Assembly (NCBI RefSeq): GCF_003448965.1
Contig: NZ_QRGC01000003.1
Location: forward strand, 234,666 to 298,665
DNA length: 64,000 nucleotides
Direction: 5' to 3'
DNA from: Oceanicella sp. SM1341
GTDB lineage: Bacteria > Pseudomonadota > Alphaproteobacteria > Rhodobacterales > Rhodobacteraceae
The notes below the pieces were generated by a model. It saw only the letters and a program-made list of their open reading frames with translations, had not been told where the DNA came from and made no database searches. Of the stretch, positions 27,178 through 37,813 are shown piece after piece (positions within the stretch are counted from its first letter, which is position 1; every line of letters begins with the position of its first letter). The position numbers and the translations under genes are program-made.

Positions 27178-27532
27178 GACTTGACACTCCCAACAGAGCG
27201 GATATTCACCCTGAGAAGTCTTTGATGCGCCCGGGCACAAAGTGCCTGGTACTCGGTGTTCATGTGATGCCCCTCGCTACAGAGACGCCTCTAAATACAT
27301 ATCACAAGTTTGTTTGCAACCTGTGATATAGTCGAGCCAGACCAATATTATAATTGGCACCAGCAAGTTGTGTTTCGGGTGACGAATTTCGAAAATTTAT
27401 CACCTTCACACCTTGTTATTCCTTGGGGGTGAAAATAAAATGTGAATAGGCCTGTGGGAAGCACACGCCTATTTCCATCTAGCGTAGAAGCGGCGCGTCG
27501 CGCCATTGACCGTTTACCAAGAAAGGACTCTC
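27178..27532. promoter_or_regulatory. AT-rich divergent control region of CDF transporter gene and mucR
   Basis: This 355-base gap is far more AT-rich than its surroundings and holds inverted repeats: CCAAT/ATTGG (27342-27357), GGTGA/TCACC around nested AATTT/AAATT (27379-27405), and TTCACxCC/GGxGTGAA (27405-27433). MucR-type regulators bind AT-rich, T-A-step-containing sites and often repress their own gene, so autoregulation is a reasonable inference. Promoter boxes were not assigned. Confidence 0.5.
27445..27473 (+). promoter_or_regulatory. Leader hairpin before mucR
   Basis: AATAGGC-C-TGTG and CACA-C-GCCTATT form an 11-bp stem with one mismatch and a GGAAG loop, about 60 bases before the mucR ATG. 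It could be a transcript leader structure or an operator. Confidence 0.4.
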
Positions 27533-27946
27533 ATGTCCGCTGAACAGCAAGTCGAGAAGGGGGAGCTGCTCGCCCTGACGACCGAGATCGTCTCCTCGCA
27601 TGTGGCGAACAACAGCGTCGCGCAGGGTGACCTGCCGGATCTCATCCAGACCGTCTTCACCAAGCTCTCCGCCCTCGCCACCGTGAGCGAGGCGCCTGTT
27701 GAAGAGCTGGTGCCCGCCGTTCCGATCAAGAAATCCGTCACCGAGGACTACATCATCTGCCTCGAGGACGGGAAGAAGCTCAAGATGCTCAAGCGTCACC
27801 TGGCCACCGCCTACAACCTGACGCCGGAAGAATACCGCGCCAAGTGGGGCCTGAAGCCGGATTACCCGATGGTCGCCCCCTCCTATGCCGCCAAGCGCCA
27901 GGCGCTGGCCAAGGAAATCGGCCTGGGCCGCAAGCCGAAGAAATGA
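27533..27946 (+). CDS. mucR: Ros/MucR-family transcriptional regulator with degenerate zinc finger
   Basis: A 137-residue Ros/MucR protein, a global repressor-type regulator of surface polysaccharide, motility and virulence genes in alphaproteobacteria. The DNA-binding core is at residues 73-110: YIICLEDGKKLKMLKRHL, then LTPEEYRAKWGLKPDYPMVAP. Ros coordinates zinc with Cys-Cys-His-His. Here Cys76 and His89 remain, but the second Cys is Asp79 and the last His positions read Ala-Tyr (ATAYN). This resembles the zinc-independent members described in Mesorhizobium. The ATG at 27533 is preceded by AAAGGA. Confidence 0.92.
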   Translation: MSAEQQVEKGELLALTTEIVSSHVANNSVAQGDLPDLIQTVFTKLSALATVSEAPVEELVPAVPIKKSVTEDYIICLEDGKKLKMLKRHLATAYNLTPEEYRAKWGLKPDYPMVAPSYAAKRQALAKEIGLGRKPKK

Positions 27947-28086
27947 TCCCCGCCAGGCCCGGCGTTGCGAGCCCGGGCCGGACAGGATAGACACCGGCGT
28001 GCCCTTCCCCTCTCCGGGGAAAGGTGCGCTGGTTTCGTTTTATGAGCCGGCCCCCGCGGGCCGGATCGTTTCAGGGAGGGTTCGGC

Positions 28087-29406
28087 GTGTCCGCTCCGAA
28101 GAAACTTTTCGTGAAGACCTACGGCTGTCAGATGAACGTCTACGACAGCGAGCGCATGGCCGCGGCCATGGGCGCGGAAGGCTACGAGAGCACGGACCGG
28201 GCGGAGGACGCCGACATGATCCTGCTCAACACCTGCCACATCCGCGAGAAGGCCGCCGAGAAGGTGTATTCCGAGCTCGGCCGCCTGCGCCCGCTCAAGA
28301 CCGCCCGCCCCGACCTCAGGATCGGCGTCGCCGGCTGTGTCGCCCAGGCCGAGGGCGAGGAGATCATGCGCCGCCAGCCGCTGGTCGACCTCGTGGTCGG
28401 CCCGCAGGCCTATCACCGCCTGCCCGCGATGGCACGCAGGGTCGAGGCCGGCGAGAAGGCGCTCGACACCGATTTCCCCGAGGAAGACAAGTTCGAGCAC
28501 CTGCCGCGCGGCCCGAAGGCCCGGCGCGCGCCCGCCGCCTTCCTCACCGTGCAGGAGGGCTGCGACAAGTTCTGCGCCTTCTGCGTGGTGCCCTACACCC
28601 GCGGCGCCGAGGTCTCGCGCCCGGCCGGGCGCATCCTCGCCGAGGCGCGTGACCTGGTGGAGCGCGGCGTGCGCGAGATCACCCTCCTCGGCCAGAACGT
28701 GAACGCCTATCACGGCGCGGCGGAGGGCGGCACCTGGTCGCTCGCCCGGCTGATCCGCGCGCTGGCGGAGATCGACGGGCTCGACCGCATCCGCTTCACC
28801 ACCTCCCACCCCAACGACATGGACGACGACCTGATCGCCGCGCATGGCGAGGTGGAAAAGCTCATGCCCTACCTGCACCTGCCCGTGCAGGCCGGCTCCG
28901 ACCGGGTGCTGAAGGCGATGAACCGCAAGCACACCGCCGAGGGCTACCTGCGCCTGATCGAGCGCATCCGCGCCGCCCGCCCCGACATCGCCATGTCGGG
29001 CGATTTCATCGTCGGCTTCCCCGGCGAAACCGAGGCGGATTTCCAGGACACGCTCGCGCTCTGCCGCGAGGTGCGCTACGCTCAGGCCTATTCCTTCCGC
29101 TACTCGGCCCGCCCGGGCACGCCCGCCGCCGGCCGCGCGCTGGTGCCCGATGCCGAGGCGGCAGACCGGCTCACCCGCCTGCAGGCCCTGCTCTCCGAGC
29201 ACCAGGCCGAGTTCCAGGCCTCGATGGTGGGCCGCCGCCTGCCGGTGCTGCTGGAGAAGCCGGGGCGCGAGCCGGGCCAGCTCGTCGGCCGCTCGCCCTA
29301 CCTGCAGTCGGTGTTCCTCGACGCGCCCGAGGCCCTGCGCGGCGAGATGGTGACCGCCGAGATCCTGCACGCCGGCCCGAACTCGCTCGCCGGCCGGCTG
29401 GTCTGA
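28087..29406 (+). CDS. miaB: tRNA-2-methylthio-N6-isopentenyladenosine37 methylthiotransferase
   Basis: A 439-residue radical-SAM methylthiotransferase that thiomethylates i6A37 in tRNA. The UPF0004 domain has three cluster cysteines (TYGCQMN at residue 14, NTCHIRE, VAGCVAQ). The radical SAM motif is CDKFCAFC near residue 158, and a TRAM domain ends the protein. I set the start at GTG 28087 because GGGAGGG lies seven bases before it and the protein then begins [14 protein letters not shown]; an upstream ATG adds 21 unlike residues. MucR is the preceding gene. Confidence 0.95.
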   Translation: MSAPKKLFVKTYGCQMNVYDSERMAAAMGAEGYESTDRAEDADMILLNTCHIREKAAEKVYSELGRLRPLKTARPDLRIGVAGCVAQAEGEEIMRRQPLVDLVVGPQAYHRLPAMARRVEAGEKALDTDFPEEDKFEHLPRGPKARRAPAAFLTVQEGCDKFCAFCVVPYTRGAEVSRPAGRILAEARDLVERGVREITLLGQNVNAYHGAAEGGTWSLARLIRALAEIDGLDRIRFTTSHPNDMDDDLIAAHGEVEKLMPYLHLPVQAGSDRVLKAMNRKHTAEGYLRLIERIRAARPDIAMSGDFIVGFPGETEADFQDTLALCREVRYAQAYSFRYSARPGTPAAGRALVPDAEAADRLTRLQALLSEHQAEFQASMVGRRLPVLLEKPGREPGQLVGRSPYLQSVFLDAPEALRGEMVTAEILHAGPNSLAGRLV

Positions 29407-29557
29407 GCACCTCTTGAGAAACCCCCGCCGCGGCCCCATATCCGCGGCATACGCGAGGACGACCTCCCCCGCCGCCGGCGGGCACCCCCTCCGGGACGGC
29501 CCGGCTCACATGCCCGGCCGCGGAGGCGCGCCGGGCCCTGACCCCGGGAGAAGCCCC

Positions 29558-29983
29558 ATGCGCAGCACGTCCGAGCGCATCCGCCATGCCGTCACCTTCG
29601 AGATCATCGGGCTCGCGCTCGTAACGCCGCTGGGCACGCTCGCCTTCGGCCTGCCGCTGCACGAGATCGGCCTCGTGGCGCTGGTGAGCGCCAGCATCGC
29701 CACCTTCTGGAACTACGTCTTCAACCTCGGCTTCGACCATGCGCAGCGCCGGCTCACCGGCGGGTTGCGGCGGCCGTTCTGGCTGCGTGCCGGGCACGCG
29801 GTGCTGTTCGAGATCGGGCTGCTCGCGGTGCTGATGCCCTACATCGCCTGGCAGCTCGGCGTCAGCCTGTGGCAGGCGCTGGTGATGGACCTCGGCTTCG
29901 CGGCCTTCTACCTGGTCTACGCCTTCGCCTTCAACTGGGCCTGGGACACGCTCTTCCCCCTCGCCGGTCCGCGCCGCGGCTGA
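29558..29983 (+). CDS. PACE-family efflux transporter
   Basis: A 141-residue membrane protein with four hydrophobic helices arranged as two repeats of the bacterial transmembrane pair domain. The repeats start RHAVTFEIIGLALVTPLG and RAGHAVLFEIGLLAVLM and share the FE motif and an Asn-Trp/Asp-Thr pattern (FWNYVFNLGFD, FNWAWDTLF). PACE proteins of the AceI type export chlorhexidine and other biocides or short polyamines by proton exchange. The physiological substrate is unknown. It has its own GGGAGAAG ribosome site and stands alone. Confidence 0.87.
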   Translation: MRSTSERIRHAVTFEIIGLALVTPLGTLAFGLPLHEIGLVALVSASIATFWNYVFNLGFDHAQRRLTGGLRRPFWLRAGHAVLFEIGLLAVLMPYIAWQLGVSLWQALVMDLGFAAFYLVYAFAFNWAWDTLFPLAGPRRG

Positions 29984-30082
29984 AGGGGGTTCCGCAGCCG
30001 CCCGGGGGGTGGCGGCTGCGGAAATGCGGGGTCCGCCCTGCCCGGAGCGGACCCCATCTGATACCGGAACCAGGGGGGTCTG

Positions 30083-30664
30083 TTATTCCGGCAGCAGAAC
30101 GGTGTCGACGACGTGGATCACGCCGTTCGACTGGAACACGTCAGGCGTGGTCACGATGGCCATGTTGCCCTGCTCGTCGAAGACATGGACCGTGTTGTCC
30201 GGCGCGATCTTCGCGGTCAGCGGGTCGCCCGCCACGGTGGTGAGCGTGGCCGTGCCGCCCTGGGCCATGATCGCGGCCTTCAGCTCGGCCTCCGACACCC
30301 GCCCCGGCACCACGTGATAGGTGAGGATCTTCGTGAGCATCGGCTTGTTCGCCGGCTCCAGCAGCGTGTCGACAGTGCCGGTCGGCAGCTTCTCGAAGGC
30401 GGCATTTGTGGGGGCGAACACCGTGAAGGGCCCGGGCCCGTTCAGCGTGTCCACCAGCCCGGCGGCCTTCACCGCGGCCACCAGCGTGGTGTGATCGGCC
30501 GAATTGACGGCATTTTCCACGATGGTCTTCGACGGGTACATCGGCGCGCCGCCGACCATCACGGTCTGCTCGTCCATGCCCTTCGACATCATCATGTCGT
30601 CGGAGCAGCCGGCGACGAGCACGAGCCCTCCCAGCAGCGCTGCGGCGGTGAATTTACGGGTCAT
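30083..30664 (-). CDS. Fasciclin (FAS1) domain lipoprotein
   Basis: A 193-residue lipoprotein. The signal ends in lipobox LVAGC around residue 20, followed by a Met/Asp-rich linker and one FAS1 domain. H1 motif FTVFAPTNAAFEKLP and H2 motif NGVIHVVDTVLLPE are both visible. FAS1 proteins mediate adhesion or protein binding at the cell surface. I chose the ATG at 30664; more upstream in-frame sequence is low-complexity and would hide the signal. It is divergent from phoH. Confidence 0.92.
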   Translation of the reverse strand: MTRKFTAAALLGGLVLVAGCSDDMMMSKGMDEQTVMVGGAPMYPSKTIVENAVNSADHTTLVAAVKAAGLVDTLNGPGPFTVFAPTNAAFEKLPTGTVDTLLEPANKPMLTKILTYHVVPGRVSEAELKAAIMAQGGTATLTTVAGDPLTAKIAPDNTVHVFDEQGNMAIVTTPDVFQSNGVIHVVDTVLLPE

Positions 30665-30867
30665 GAGCCTCTCCCTTGGTCGTTGTTCTGAAGCCATTAC
30701 GCAGCGAGGGGGCCGATCGGATGCACCCGGGGCAAAAGAAATTTCACCGCTCCTGCCGCCGCGGCCCGGCGCCCCCGGAGGGGGCGGCCCGCGTGATTTT
30801 CCTTGCGCCCCGGCCGGGGCTTTGACACCATCGGAGACATTGAAACACGGATCCCGACGGAGACCCT

Positions 30868-31876
<1,009 letters not shown>

Positions 31877-31884
<8 letters not shown>

Positions 31885-32431
31885 CCTTGTCGAACTGGTT
31901 GTCGAGGATGACCGCTGGGTGACCTTCACCCCGCCGCTGGCGGGGATCGCCGAGCGCGCGGCCCGCGCCGCGCTCGACGCCGTCGGCCTCGCCCCCGAGG
32001 GCTACGGCATCAGCCTGCTGGCCTGCGGCGATGCGCGCATCACCGAGCTCAACGCCGAGTTCCGCGGCCGCGACAAGCCCACCAACGTGCTGTCCTGGCC
32101 GGCCTACGAGCTCGCGCCCGAGAGCGCCGGCGAGGTGCCCTGGCTGCCGCCCGAGCCCCTGCCGGGCGAGCCGGATTCCCTCGGCGACATAGCGCTTTCC
32201 TACGAGACCGCCCTGCGCGAGGCGATGGAGCAGGAAAAACGTGCGGAAGATCACATCCTGCACCTGATCCTGCATGCCACGCTCCATCTTCTGGGCTATG
32301 ATCACGAGACCGAGGCAGATGCCGCGCTGATGGAGGGGATCGAGAGCGAGACCCTTGTCAGCATGGGGCTGCCCGACCCATATACGCTTCCCGACGCCGA
32401 AGAGGCGTTTCTTACCAGGCAGGAGCCATGA
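31877..32431 (+). CDS. ybeY: Endoribonuclease YbeY (rRNA maturation factor)
   Basis: A 184-residue single-strand endoribonuclease needed for 16S rRNA 3'-end processing and late ribosome quality control. The zinc motif HATLHLLGYDHE (about residues 134-145) has all three histidines, and NVLSWPAYE is also family-typical. The start at 31877 falls within the phoH 3' end; its TGA overlaps the corC ATG, so translation is coupled. Confidence 0.95.
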
Positions 32432-33363
32432 CCGGAAACGACGCCGGAGCGCCTTCGCAGACGCCTTCGCTTGCTGAAGAAGGCGGCGAGAGACCGCAGA
32501 ACGGACACGCCCCGTCCGAAGACGGTCACAGTCCCTCCCTCCTCGCGCGCATCTTCGGGCGCCGCGAGGAGATGGAGGACGAGGACGAGGACACCCCCGC
32601 CGGAGAGGCTGACACCTCCGGCTCCCGCGACATGATCGTGAACCTGCGCGAAATGCGCGACAAGCGGGTGCACGACATCGCCATTCCGCGCGCGGACATC
32701 ATCGCCGTGCCCGACGACATCGCCCCGGAGGACCTCATCGAGGTGTTCCGCGAGACCGCGATGACCCGCCTTCCGGTCTACCACGAGATGCTGGACGACC
32801 CGCTGGGCTTCCTCCACCTCAAGGATCTCGCGCTGCGCTGCGGCTTCGGCGCCGGCAAGCCCGAGTTCGCCATCCGCGACCTGCTGCGCCCGATGCTCTA
32901 CATCCCGGCCTCCATGCCGCTCTTCGTGCTGCTGCAGAAGATGCAGCGCGAGCGCTGCCACATGGCCCTGGTGATCGACGAATACGGCGGCGTGGACGGG
33001 CTCATCACCTTCGAGGACCTGGTCGAGCAGATCGTCGGCGAGATCGAGGACGAGCATGACGTGGAGGACCCCGTGCCCTGGCGGCTCGAGAGCCCCGGGG
33101 TCTACATCGCCCTCGGCCGCGCCGAGCTCTCCGAGTTCGAGGAGGCCATCGGCCTGGCCCTGCTCGACGAGGAAACCGGCGAGGACATCGACACGCTGGG
33201 CGGCCTCGTCTTCATGCTCTGCGGCCGGGTGCCCGAGCGCGGCGAGGTGATCACCCATCCCGCCGGCCACGAGTTCGAGGTCATCGACGCCGACGCCCGC
33301 CACATCAAGCGGCTGCGCGTGCGGCTGCGCAGCGACACGGCAGTGCCGAGGGCCGCGGAATAG
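32428..33363 (+). CDS. corC: CorC/HlyC-type CBS-domain protein
   Basis: A 311-residue cytoplasmic protein without membrane helices. A tandem CBS pair spans about residues 70-195 ([36 protein letters not shown]), followed by the CorC/HlyC C-terminal domain that ends near residue 295. CorC proteins affect Mg/Co efflux with CorA or act in membrane-stress tolerance; the hemolysin name is historical. It overlaps ybeY (ATGA) and runs two bases short of lnt. Confidence 0.92.
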   Translation: MTGNDAGAPSQTPSLAEEGGERPQNGHAPSEDGHSPSLLARIFGRREEMEDEDEDTPAGEADTSGSRDMIVNLREMRDKRVHDIAIPRADIIAVPDDIAPEDLIEVFRETAMTRLPVYHEMLDDPLGFLHLKDLALRCGFGAGKPEFAIRDLLRPMLYIPASMPLFVLLQKMQRERCHMALVIDEYGGVDGLITFEDLVEQIVGEIEDEHDVEDPVPWRLESPGVYIALGRAELSEFEEAIGLALLDEETGEDIDTLGGLVFMLCGRVPERGEVITHPAGHEFEVIDADARHIKRLRVRLRSDTAVPRAAE

Positions 33364-33364
33364 C

Positions 33365-34918
33365 GTGACCACCCTGTCAGAGACCGCCCCGCGCCCCGCC
33401 GCCTGGCCGGCCGGGCTCGGCCGCTGGCCGCGGCTCGGCCTCGCCTTCGCCTGCGGCGTGGCGCTCACCCTCGCGCAGCCGCCGCTCTCGCTCTGGCCGC
33501 TGTGCTTCCTCGCCGTCCCGCTGCTGCTGATGCTCACCGGCTCGGTCACCCGGCCCGTGCAGGCAGGCTGGACGGCCTGGGCCGCGGGCACCGGCTTCTT
33601 CGCCACCGGCCTCTACTGGATCGCCGAGGCCTTCCTCGTCGACATCGCCCGGCACGGCTGGATGGCGCCCTTCGCCATCCTCGGCCTCGCCGGCGGGCTG
33701 GCGCTGTTCTGGGCCCTGCCGTTCTGGGTCGCGGCGCGGCTGCGCCTCGCCGGGCCCTGGCGCCTGCTCGCCATCGCCGCCCTCTGGACCCTCTCCGAAT
33801 ACGCCCGCTCCCACGTGCTCACCGGCTTTCCCTGGGCCCTGCCCGGCTATGCCTGGGTCGAGACCCCGCTGGCGCAGACGGCCTCGCTCTTCGGCCCGCA
33901 CATGCTGGGCTTCCTCGGCCTCGCGGTGAGCGGCGCACCCCTCATCGCCCTGCGCGGCCGCGGGGCCACGCGCATCGCGGTTCCGCTCGCCGCCCTCGCC
34001 CTCCTCGCCGCCGGCTGGGCCTGGGGCAGCGCCCGGCTCGCCGCGCCGGCACCCCAGCGCGAAACCCCCTTCGTGGTGCGCATGGTCCAGCCCAACGCCC
34101 CGCAGAACGAGAAATGGCGCGGCGACCTGATCCCGGTGTTCTTCGAGCGCCTGCGCACGCTCAGCAATGCCCCCGGCCCGGTCACTCCCGGCGTGGTGAT
34201 CTGGCCCGAGACCGCGGTGCCCTGGCTGCTGGCCGAAGACCCCCGCGCCCGGCTCGCCATCGCGAGCTCGGCACAGGGCGCGCCGGTGATCGTGGGCGCG
34301 CGCAAGGTCGACGAGGGCCCGCGCGGCCGGCGGATCTGGAGCAATTCGCTCTTCGCGCTCGATGCCTCCGGCGCCATCCTCGGCAGCTACGACAAGCACC
34401 ACCTCGTGCCCTTCGGCGAATACGTACCGCTCAACGGGCTGCTGGCCGGGCTCGGCCTCGAGGGCTTCGTCGGCGGCAGCTTCAGCCCCGGGCCGGGCCC
34501 GGTGGTGATGTCGCTGCCCGGCGTGCCGGATTTCCTGCCGCTGATCTGCTACGAGGCGATCTTCCCGCACGAGATGCAGGCCGACCGCCGCCCCGAATGG
34601 ATCGTCCAGATCACCAATGACGCCTGGTTCGGATCGAGCGCCGGCCCCTACCAGCACTTCGCCCAGGCGCGGATGCGTGCAATCGAGCAGGGCCTGCCCT
34701 TCGCCCGGGCCGCGAACACCGGAATCTCGGCGATGATCGACCCGATGGGAAGAATCGTTGCCAAACGCCCCCTCCTGGAACAGGGTTATGTCGATACCGA
34801 ACTGCCGGCCCCACTCGGGCCAACGCTGTACGCGCGTGCCGGGGACCTGCCATGGGTGGCACTGGTTGTATTTCTCGGCTTGACTGGCATCGTATTATGT
34901 CGGAAATTTGAACAATAG
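33365..34918 (+). CDS. lnt: Apolipoprotein N-acyltransferase
   Basis: A 517-residue inner-membrane enzyme that adds the third acyl chain to the N-terminal Cys of lipoproteins. About six N-terminal helices are followed by a nitrilase-like domain. The catalytic Glu-Lys-Cys triad is visible in VVIWPETAVPWLL, SYDKHHLVPFGEYVPL and PLICYEAIFP. The GTG start at 33365 is one base after the corC stop. It ends the phoH operon; a 7-bp inverted repeat with a T-run follows at 34973. Confidence 0.95.
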   Translation: MTTLSETAPRPAAWPAGLGRWPRLGLAFACGVALTLAQPPLSLWPLCFLAVPLLLMLTGSVTRPVQAGWTAWAAGTGFFATGLYWIAEAFLVDIARHGWMAPFAILGLAGGLALFWALPFWVAARLRLAGPWRLLAIAALWTLSEYARSHVLTGFPWALPGYAWVETPLAQTASLFGPHMLGFLGLAVSGAPLIALRGRGATRIAVPLAALALLAAGWAWGSARLAAPAPQRETPFVVRMVQPNAPQNEKWRGDLIPVFFERLRTLSNAPGPVTPGVVIWPETAVPWLLAEDPRARLAIASSAQGAPVIVGARKVDEGPRGRRIWSNSLFALDASGAILGSYDKHHLVPFGEYVPLNGLLAGLGLEGFVGGSFSPGPGPVVMSLPGVPDFLPLICYEAIFPHEMQADRRPEWIVQITNDAWFGSSAGPYQHFAQARMRAIEQGLPFARAANTGISAMIDPMGRIVAKRPLLEQGYVDTELPAPLGPTLYARAGDLPWVALVVFLGLTGIVLCRKFEQ

Positions 34919-34972
34919 TTATTTGCATGCACGTTGACGGCTACCGGGGGGCTGCATAGTTTTCTCCGGGTT

Positions 34973-34999
34973 TTGGTAAGGTTCTGTTACCAATTTTTT
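34973..34999 (+). terminator. Intrinsic terminator (or operator) between lnt and the XRE gene
   Basis: TTGGTAA and TTACCAA form a perfect 7-bp stem around a seven-base loop, followed by six Ts. It looks like an intrinsic terminator of the phoH-lnt operon. The same palindrome could also be an operator of the XRE gene 70 bases downstream. Confidence 0.65.
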
Positions 35000-35067
35000 A
35001 TATTATCTGAAATTTGCTGACCCGTGGAGCCGCGCCCCGGGCAGTCAGGAGCGAAGGTGCGTTCATT

Positions 35068-35499
35068 ATGCTATCATCAGCCAATCTCATTGATATTCAC
35101 GTGGGCAGCCGGCTGCGGTTTCGCCGCCTCATGGTGGGGATGAGCCAGGAGCGTCTCGGGGCCGAGCTGGGGGTCACGTTCCAGCAGATCCAGAAATACG
35201 AAAAGGGAACCAACAGGATCGGCGCCAGCCGCCTGTACGAGATTTCCCGCGTCCTCATGGTCCATGTCGGGTATTTCTTCGAAGGGCTCGAGGGCGACGA
35301 GAACCAGTCCGGTGACGGGGTTCCGGCCACGGCGGTGACCGATTTCGTGTCCACCTCCGAGGGCATGGCGCTCAACACCGCCTTCTCCTCGATCAAGGAC
35401 AGGGCCACGCGCAAGCGCATCGTCGAGCTGGTGAAGACCCTCGCGGTCGACATCCGCGACGATTCCGGCGGGCTTCCCCGCACGGCAAACGGCGATTGA
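35068..35499 (+). CDS. XRE-family helix-turn-helix regulator (PhrR-like)
   Basis: A 143-residue single-HTH regulator. The HTH is within residues 12-65 (VGSRLRFRRLMVGMSQERLGAEL, then TFQQIQKYEKGTNRIGASRL). A poorly conserved acidic C-terminal half follows. An equivalent gene sits before metK in many alphaproteobacteria, including the phrR genes of rhizobia, but its regulon is little known. The ATG at 35068 has AGGAGCGAAGG upstream; an earlier ATG would add 18 residues without a ribosome site. metK follows 77 bases downstream. Confidence 0.88.
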   Translation: MLSSANLIDIHVGSRLRFRRLMVGMSQERLGAELGVTFQQIQKYEKGTNRIGASRLYEISRVLMVHVGYFFEGLEGDENQSGDGVPATAVTDFVSTSEGMALNTAFSSIKDRATRKRIVELVKTLAVDIRDDSGGLPRTANGD

Positions 35500-35576
35500 C
35501 CCCACCCGCATCAACCCACTAGTACTTGAGCCCGCGCCATGCGGGGCGTCTCTGACATCTCGAGGAGGGTCGTTTT

Positions 35577-36743
35577 TTGGCTCGTTCTGACTATCTCTTT
35601 ACCTCCGAATCGGTATCAGAAGGTCATCCGGACAAGGTGTGTGACCGGATCTCCGATGCCGTGCTCGACGCGTTCATGACCGCCGATCCCTACTCCCGCG
35701 TCGCCTGCGAGACCTTCGCGACCACAGACCGCGTCACCATCGGTGGCGAGGTCCGCGGCCCCGGCGAGGTGATCGCCCGCGTCGAGGAGATCGCCCGCGA
35801 GTGCGTGCGCGACATCGGCTACGAGCAGGACGGTTTCCACTGGGCCAACATGAAGGTGGACAGCTACCTCCACGCCCAGTCCGCCGACATCGCCCAGGGC
35901 GTCGACAGCGCCGGCAACAAGGATGAAGGCGCCGGCGACCAGGGCATCATGTTCGGCTTCGCCGTCGACGAGACGCCCGAGCTGATGCCCGCGCCCATCC
36001 ACTATTCCCACGCCATCCTCCGCCGCCTGGCCGAGGTGCGCAAGGACGGCACCGAGCCCAAGCTCGGCCCCGACGCGAAATCGCAGCTCACCCTGCGCTA
36101 CCGCGACGGCAAGCCGGTGGAGGTCACCTCCATCGTGCTCTCGACCCAGCACATCGACCCGTCGCTCACCTCGGCCGACGTGCAGGACATCGTCACCCCC
36201 TACATCCGCGAAGTGCTGCCCGAGGGCTGGCTCACCAACGCCACCGAGTGGCACGTGAACCCCACCGGCAAGTTCGTGATCGGCGGGCCGGACGGTGACG
36301 CGGGCCTCACCGGGCGCAAGATCATCGTCGACACCTACGGCGGGGCCGCGCCCCACGGCGGCGGCGCCTTCTCCGGCAAGGACCCCACCAAGGTCGACCG
36401 CTCGGCCGCCTATGCCGCGCGCTACCTGGCGAAGAACATCGTCGCCGCGGGGCTCGCCACCAAATGCGTGCTGCAGCTCTCCTACGCCATCGGCGTCTCG
36501 AAGCCGCTGTCGATCTACGTCGACACCTTCGGCACCGGCACCGCGGACGAGGCCGCCATCGAGAAGGCCGTCGCCAAGGCGATGAACCTCACGCCCCGCG
36601 GCATCCGCGAGCACCTGCAGCTCAACCGGCCGATCTTCGAGCGCACCGCGGCCTACGGCCATTTCGGCCGCGCCCCGGAGGCGGACGGCGGCTTCTCCTG
36701 GGAGAAGACCGACCTCGTCGACGCGCTGCACGCGGCCCTCTGA
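35577..36743 (+). CDS. metK: S-adenosylmethionine synthetase
   Basis: A 388-residue enzyme making SAM from methionine and ATP. ATP-site motif [23 protein letters not shown] and [19 protein letters not shown] are all present. It starts at a TTG with GAGGAGGG a few bases upstream, the family-standard protein being [20 protein letters not shown]. The leader was inspected for the metK-linked SAM/SAH riboswitch known from Rhodobacterales, but its consensus was not found. A very strong terminator follows. Confidence 0.97.
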   Translation: MARSDYLFTSESVSEGHPDKVCDRISDAVLDAFMTADPYSRVACETFATTDRVTIGGEVRGPGEVIARVEEIARECVRDIGYEQDGFHWANMKVDSYLHAQSADIAQGVDSAGNKDEGAGDQGIMFGFAVDETPELMPAPIHYSHAILRRLAEVRKDGTEPKLGPDAKSQLTLRYRDGKPVEVTSIVLSTQHIDPSLTSADVQDIVTPYIREVLPEGWLTNATEWHVNPTGKFVIGGPDGDAGLTGRKIIVDTYGGAAPHGGGAFSGKDPTKVDRSAAYAARYLAKNIVAAGLATKCVLQLSYAIGVSKPLSIYVDTFGTGTADEAAIEKAVAKAMNLTPRGIREHLQLNRPIFERTAAYGHFGRAPEADGGFSWEKTDLVDALHAAL

Positions 36744-36787
36744 CGGACAGGGCCGGCGCCCGGGCCCCCCCGGGCGCTTGCCTTCGC

Positions 36788-36862
36788 GCCGGGGGCCTGC
36801 CCCCGGCCACCTGCCCCGCACGACCCGAAAAGGGCGCCCGGACCCTCCCGGGCGCCCTTTTC
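36788..36862 (+). terminator. Two hairpins ending the metK transcript
   Basis: The first is GCCGGGGG/CCCCCGGC (36788-36807). The second is a perfect 15-bp stem, GAAAAGGGCGCCCGG with CCGGGCGCCCTTTTC (36827-36862), whose own TTTT ends the stem. Together they should end metK transcription. Confidence 0.8.
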
Positions 36863-36951
36863 GCGCCCGCCGCGGCCCCGCGGGGGCTGGACAGGCCCGC
36901 CCCGGGCGGCTAGGTGCGCCCCGAGAGCCGCAGCAGCCAGGAGACAGAGCC

Positions 36952-37671
36952 GTGACCGAACCCACCCGTGAAGACGGCGCCCCCTGGCGCAATTTCTACG
37001 GACGGCGCCACGGCAAGACCCTGCGCTCCGGCCAGAAGCAGCACATGCAGACCACCCTGCAGGAGATCGCCCCCCGCGGCGTGACCTGGGCGGAAAACCC
37101 CGCCCGGGCCGCGATCGACCCCGGCGCGCTCTTCGCTGACGGCCGGCCGCTGTGGCTGGAGATCGGCTTCGGCGGCGGCGAGCACATGCTCGCCCAGGCC
37201 GCGGCCAACCGCGACGTGGGCATCATCGGCTGCGAGCCCTACGTGAACGGCGTGGCGATGTTCCTCTCGCAGATGGCGCGCGAGGAGATCGACAACATCC
37301 GCGTGCACGCGGGTGACGCGCGCGACCTGCTCGACGTGCTGCCCGAAGCCTCGATCGACCGCGCCTTCCTGCTCTACCCCGACCCCTGGCCGAAGAAGCG
37401 CCACCACCGCCGCCGCTTCGTGAACCCCGAGTTCGTCGACCCGCTGGCCCGGGCGCTGAAACCCGGCGCGATCTTCCGCGTCGCCACCGACATCCCCGAC
37501 TACGTGCGCCACACGCTCGAGCACATGTGCGCCCGCCCCGATTTCGAGTGGCTGGCCGAGCGCCCGGCCGACTGGCGCGAGCCCTGGGCCGACTGGCACC
37601 GCACCCGCTACGAGGCCAAGGCCATCCGCGAGGAGCGCACCCCGCATTACCTCACCTTCCGCCGGCTGTGA
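36952..37671 (+). CDS. trmB: tRNA (guanine-N7-)-methyltransferase
   Basis: A 239-residue SAM-dependent enzyme forming m7G46 in tRNA. The SAM loop is LEIGFGGGEHML, and the catalytic and tRNA-contact motif is DPWPKKRHHRRRF. The GTG start at 36952 is preceded by AGGAG and gives the family-typical N-terminus with YGRRHGKTLR. It follows metK, the source of its methyl donor, beyond a strong terminator. Confidence 0.95.
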   Translation: MTEPTREDGAPWRNFYGRRHGKTLRSGQKQHMQTTLQEIAPRGVTWAENPARAAIDPGALFADGRPLWLEIGFGGGEHMLAQAAANRDVGIIGCEPYVNGVAMFLSQMAREEIDNIRVHAGDARDLLDVLPEASIDRAFLLYPDPWPKKRHHRRRFVNPEFVDPLARALKPGAIFRVATDIPDYVRHTLEHMCARPDFEWLAERPADWREPWADWHRTRYEAKAIREERTPHYLTFRRL

Positions 37672-37813
37672 GCGCAGTCCGGCGGACGGCCTGACGGCCG
37701 GTTCCTCCCGAGCTCCGGCTGGCGCCTGCGCGCGCTGGCGCGGGCACGCGGGCGGTGGACCGGCGCCGGGCCCTCGGCTATAGATCCCACGATCACGAAG
37801 GATGGAAACGCGC

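Noticed and set aside
35500..35576. SAM/SAH riboswitch ahead of metK
   Set aside because: This class is expected in Rhodobacterales, but its conserved loop and pseudoknot pattern could not be matched here. Only a GCCCGC/GCGGGGC hairpin is visible.
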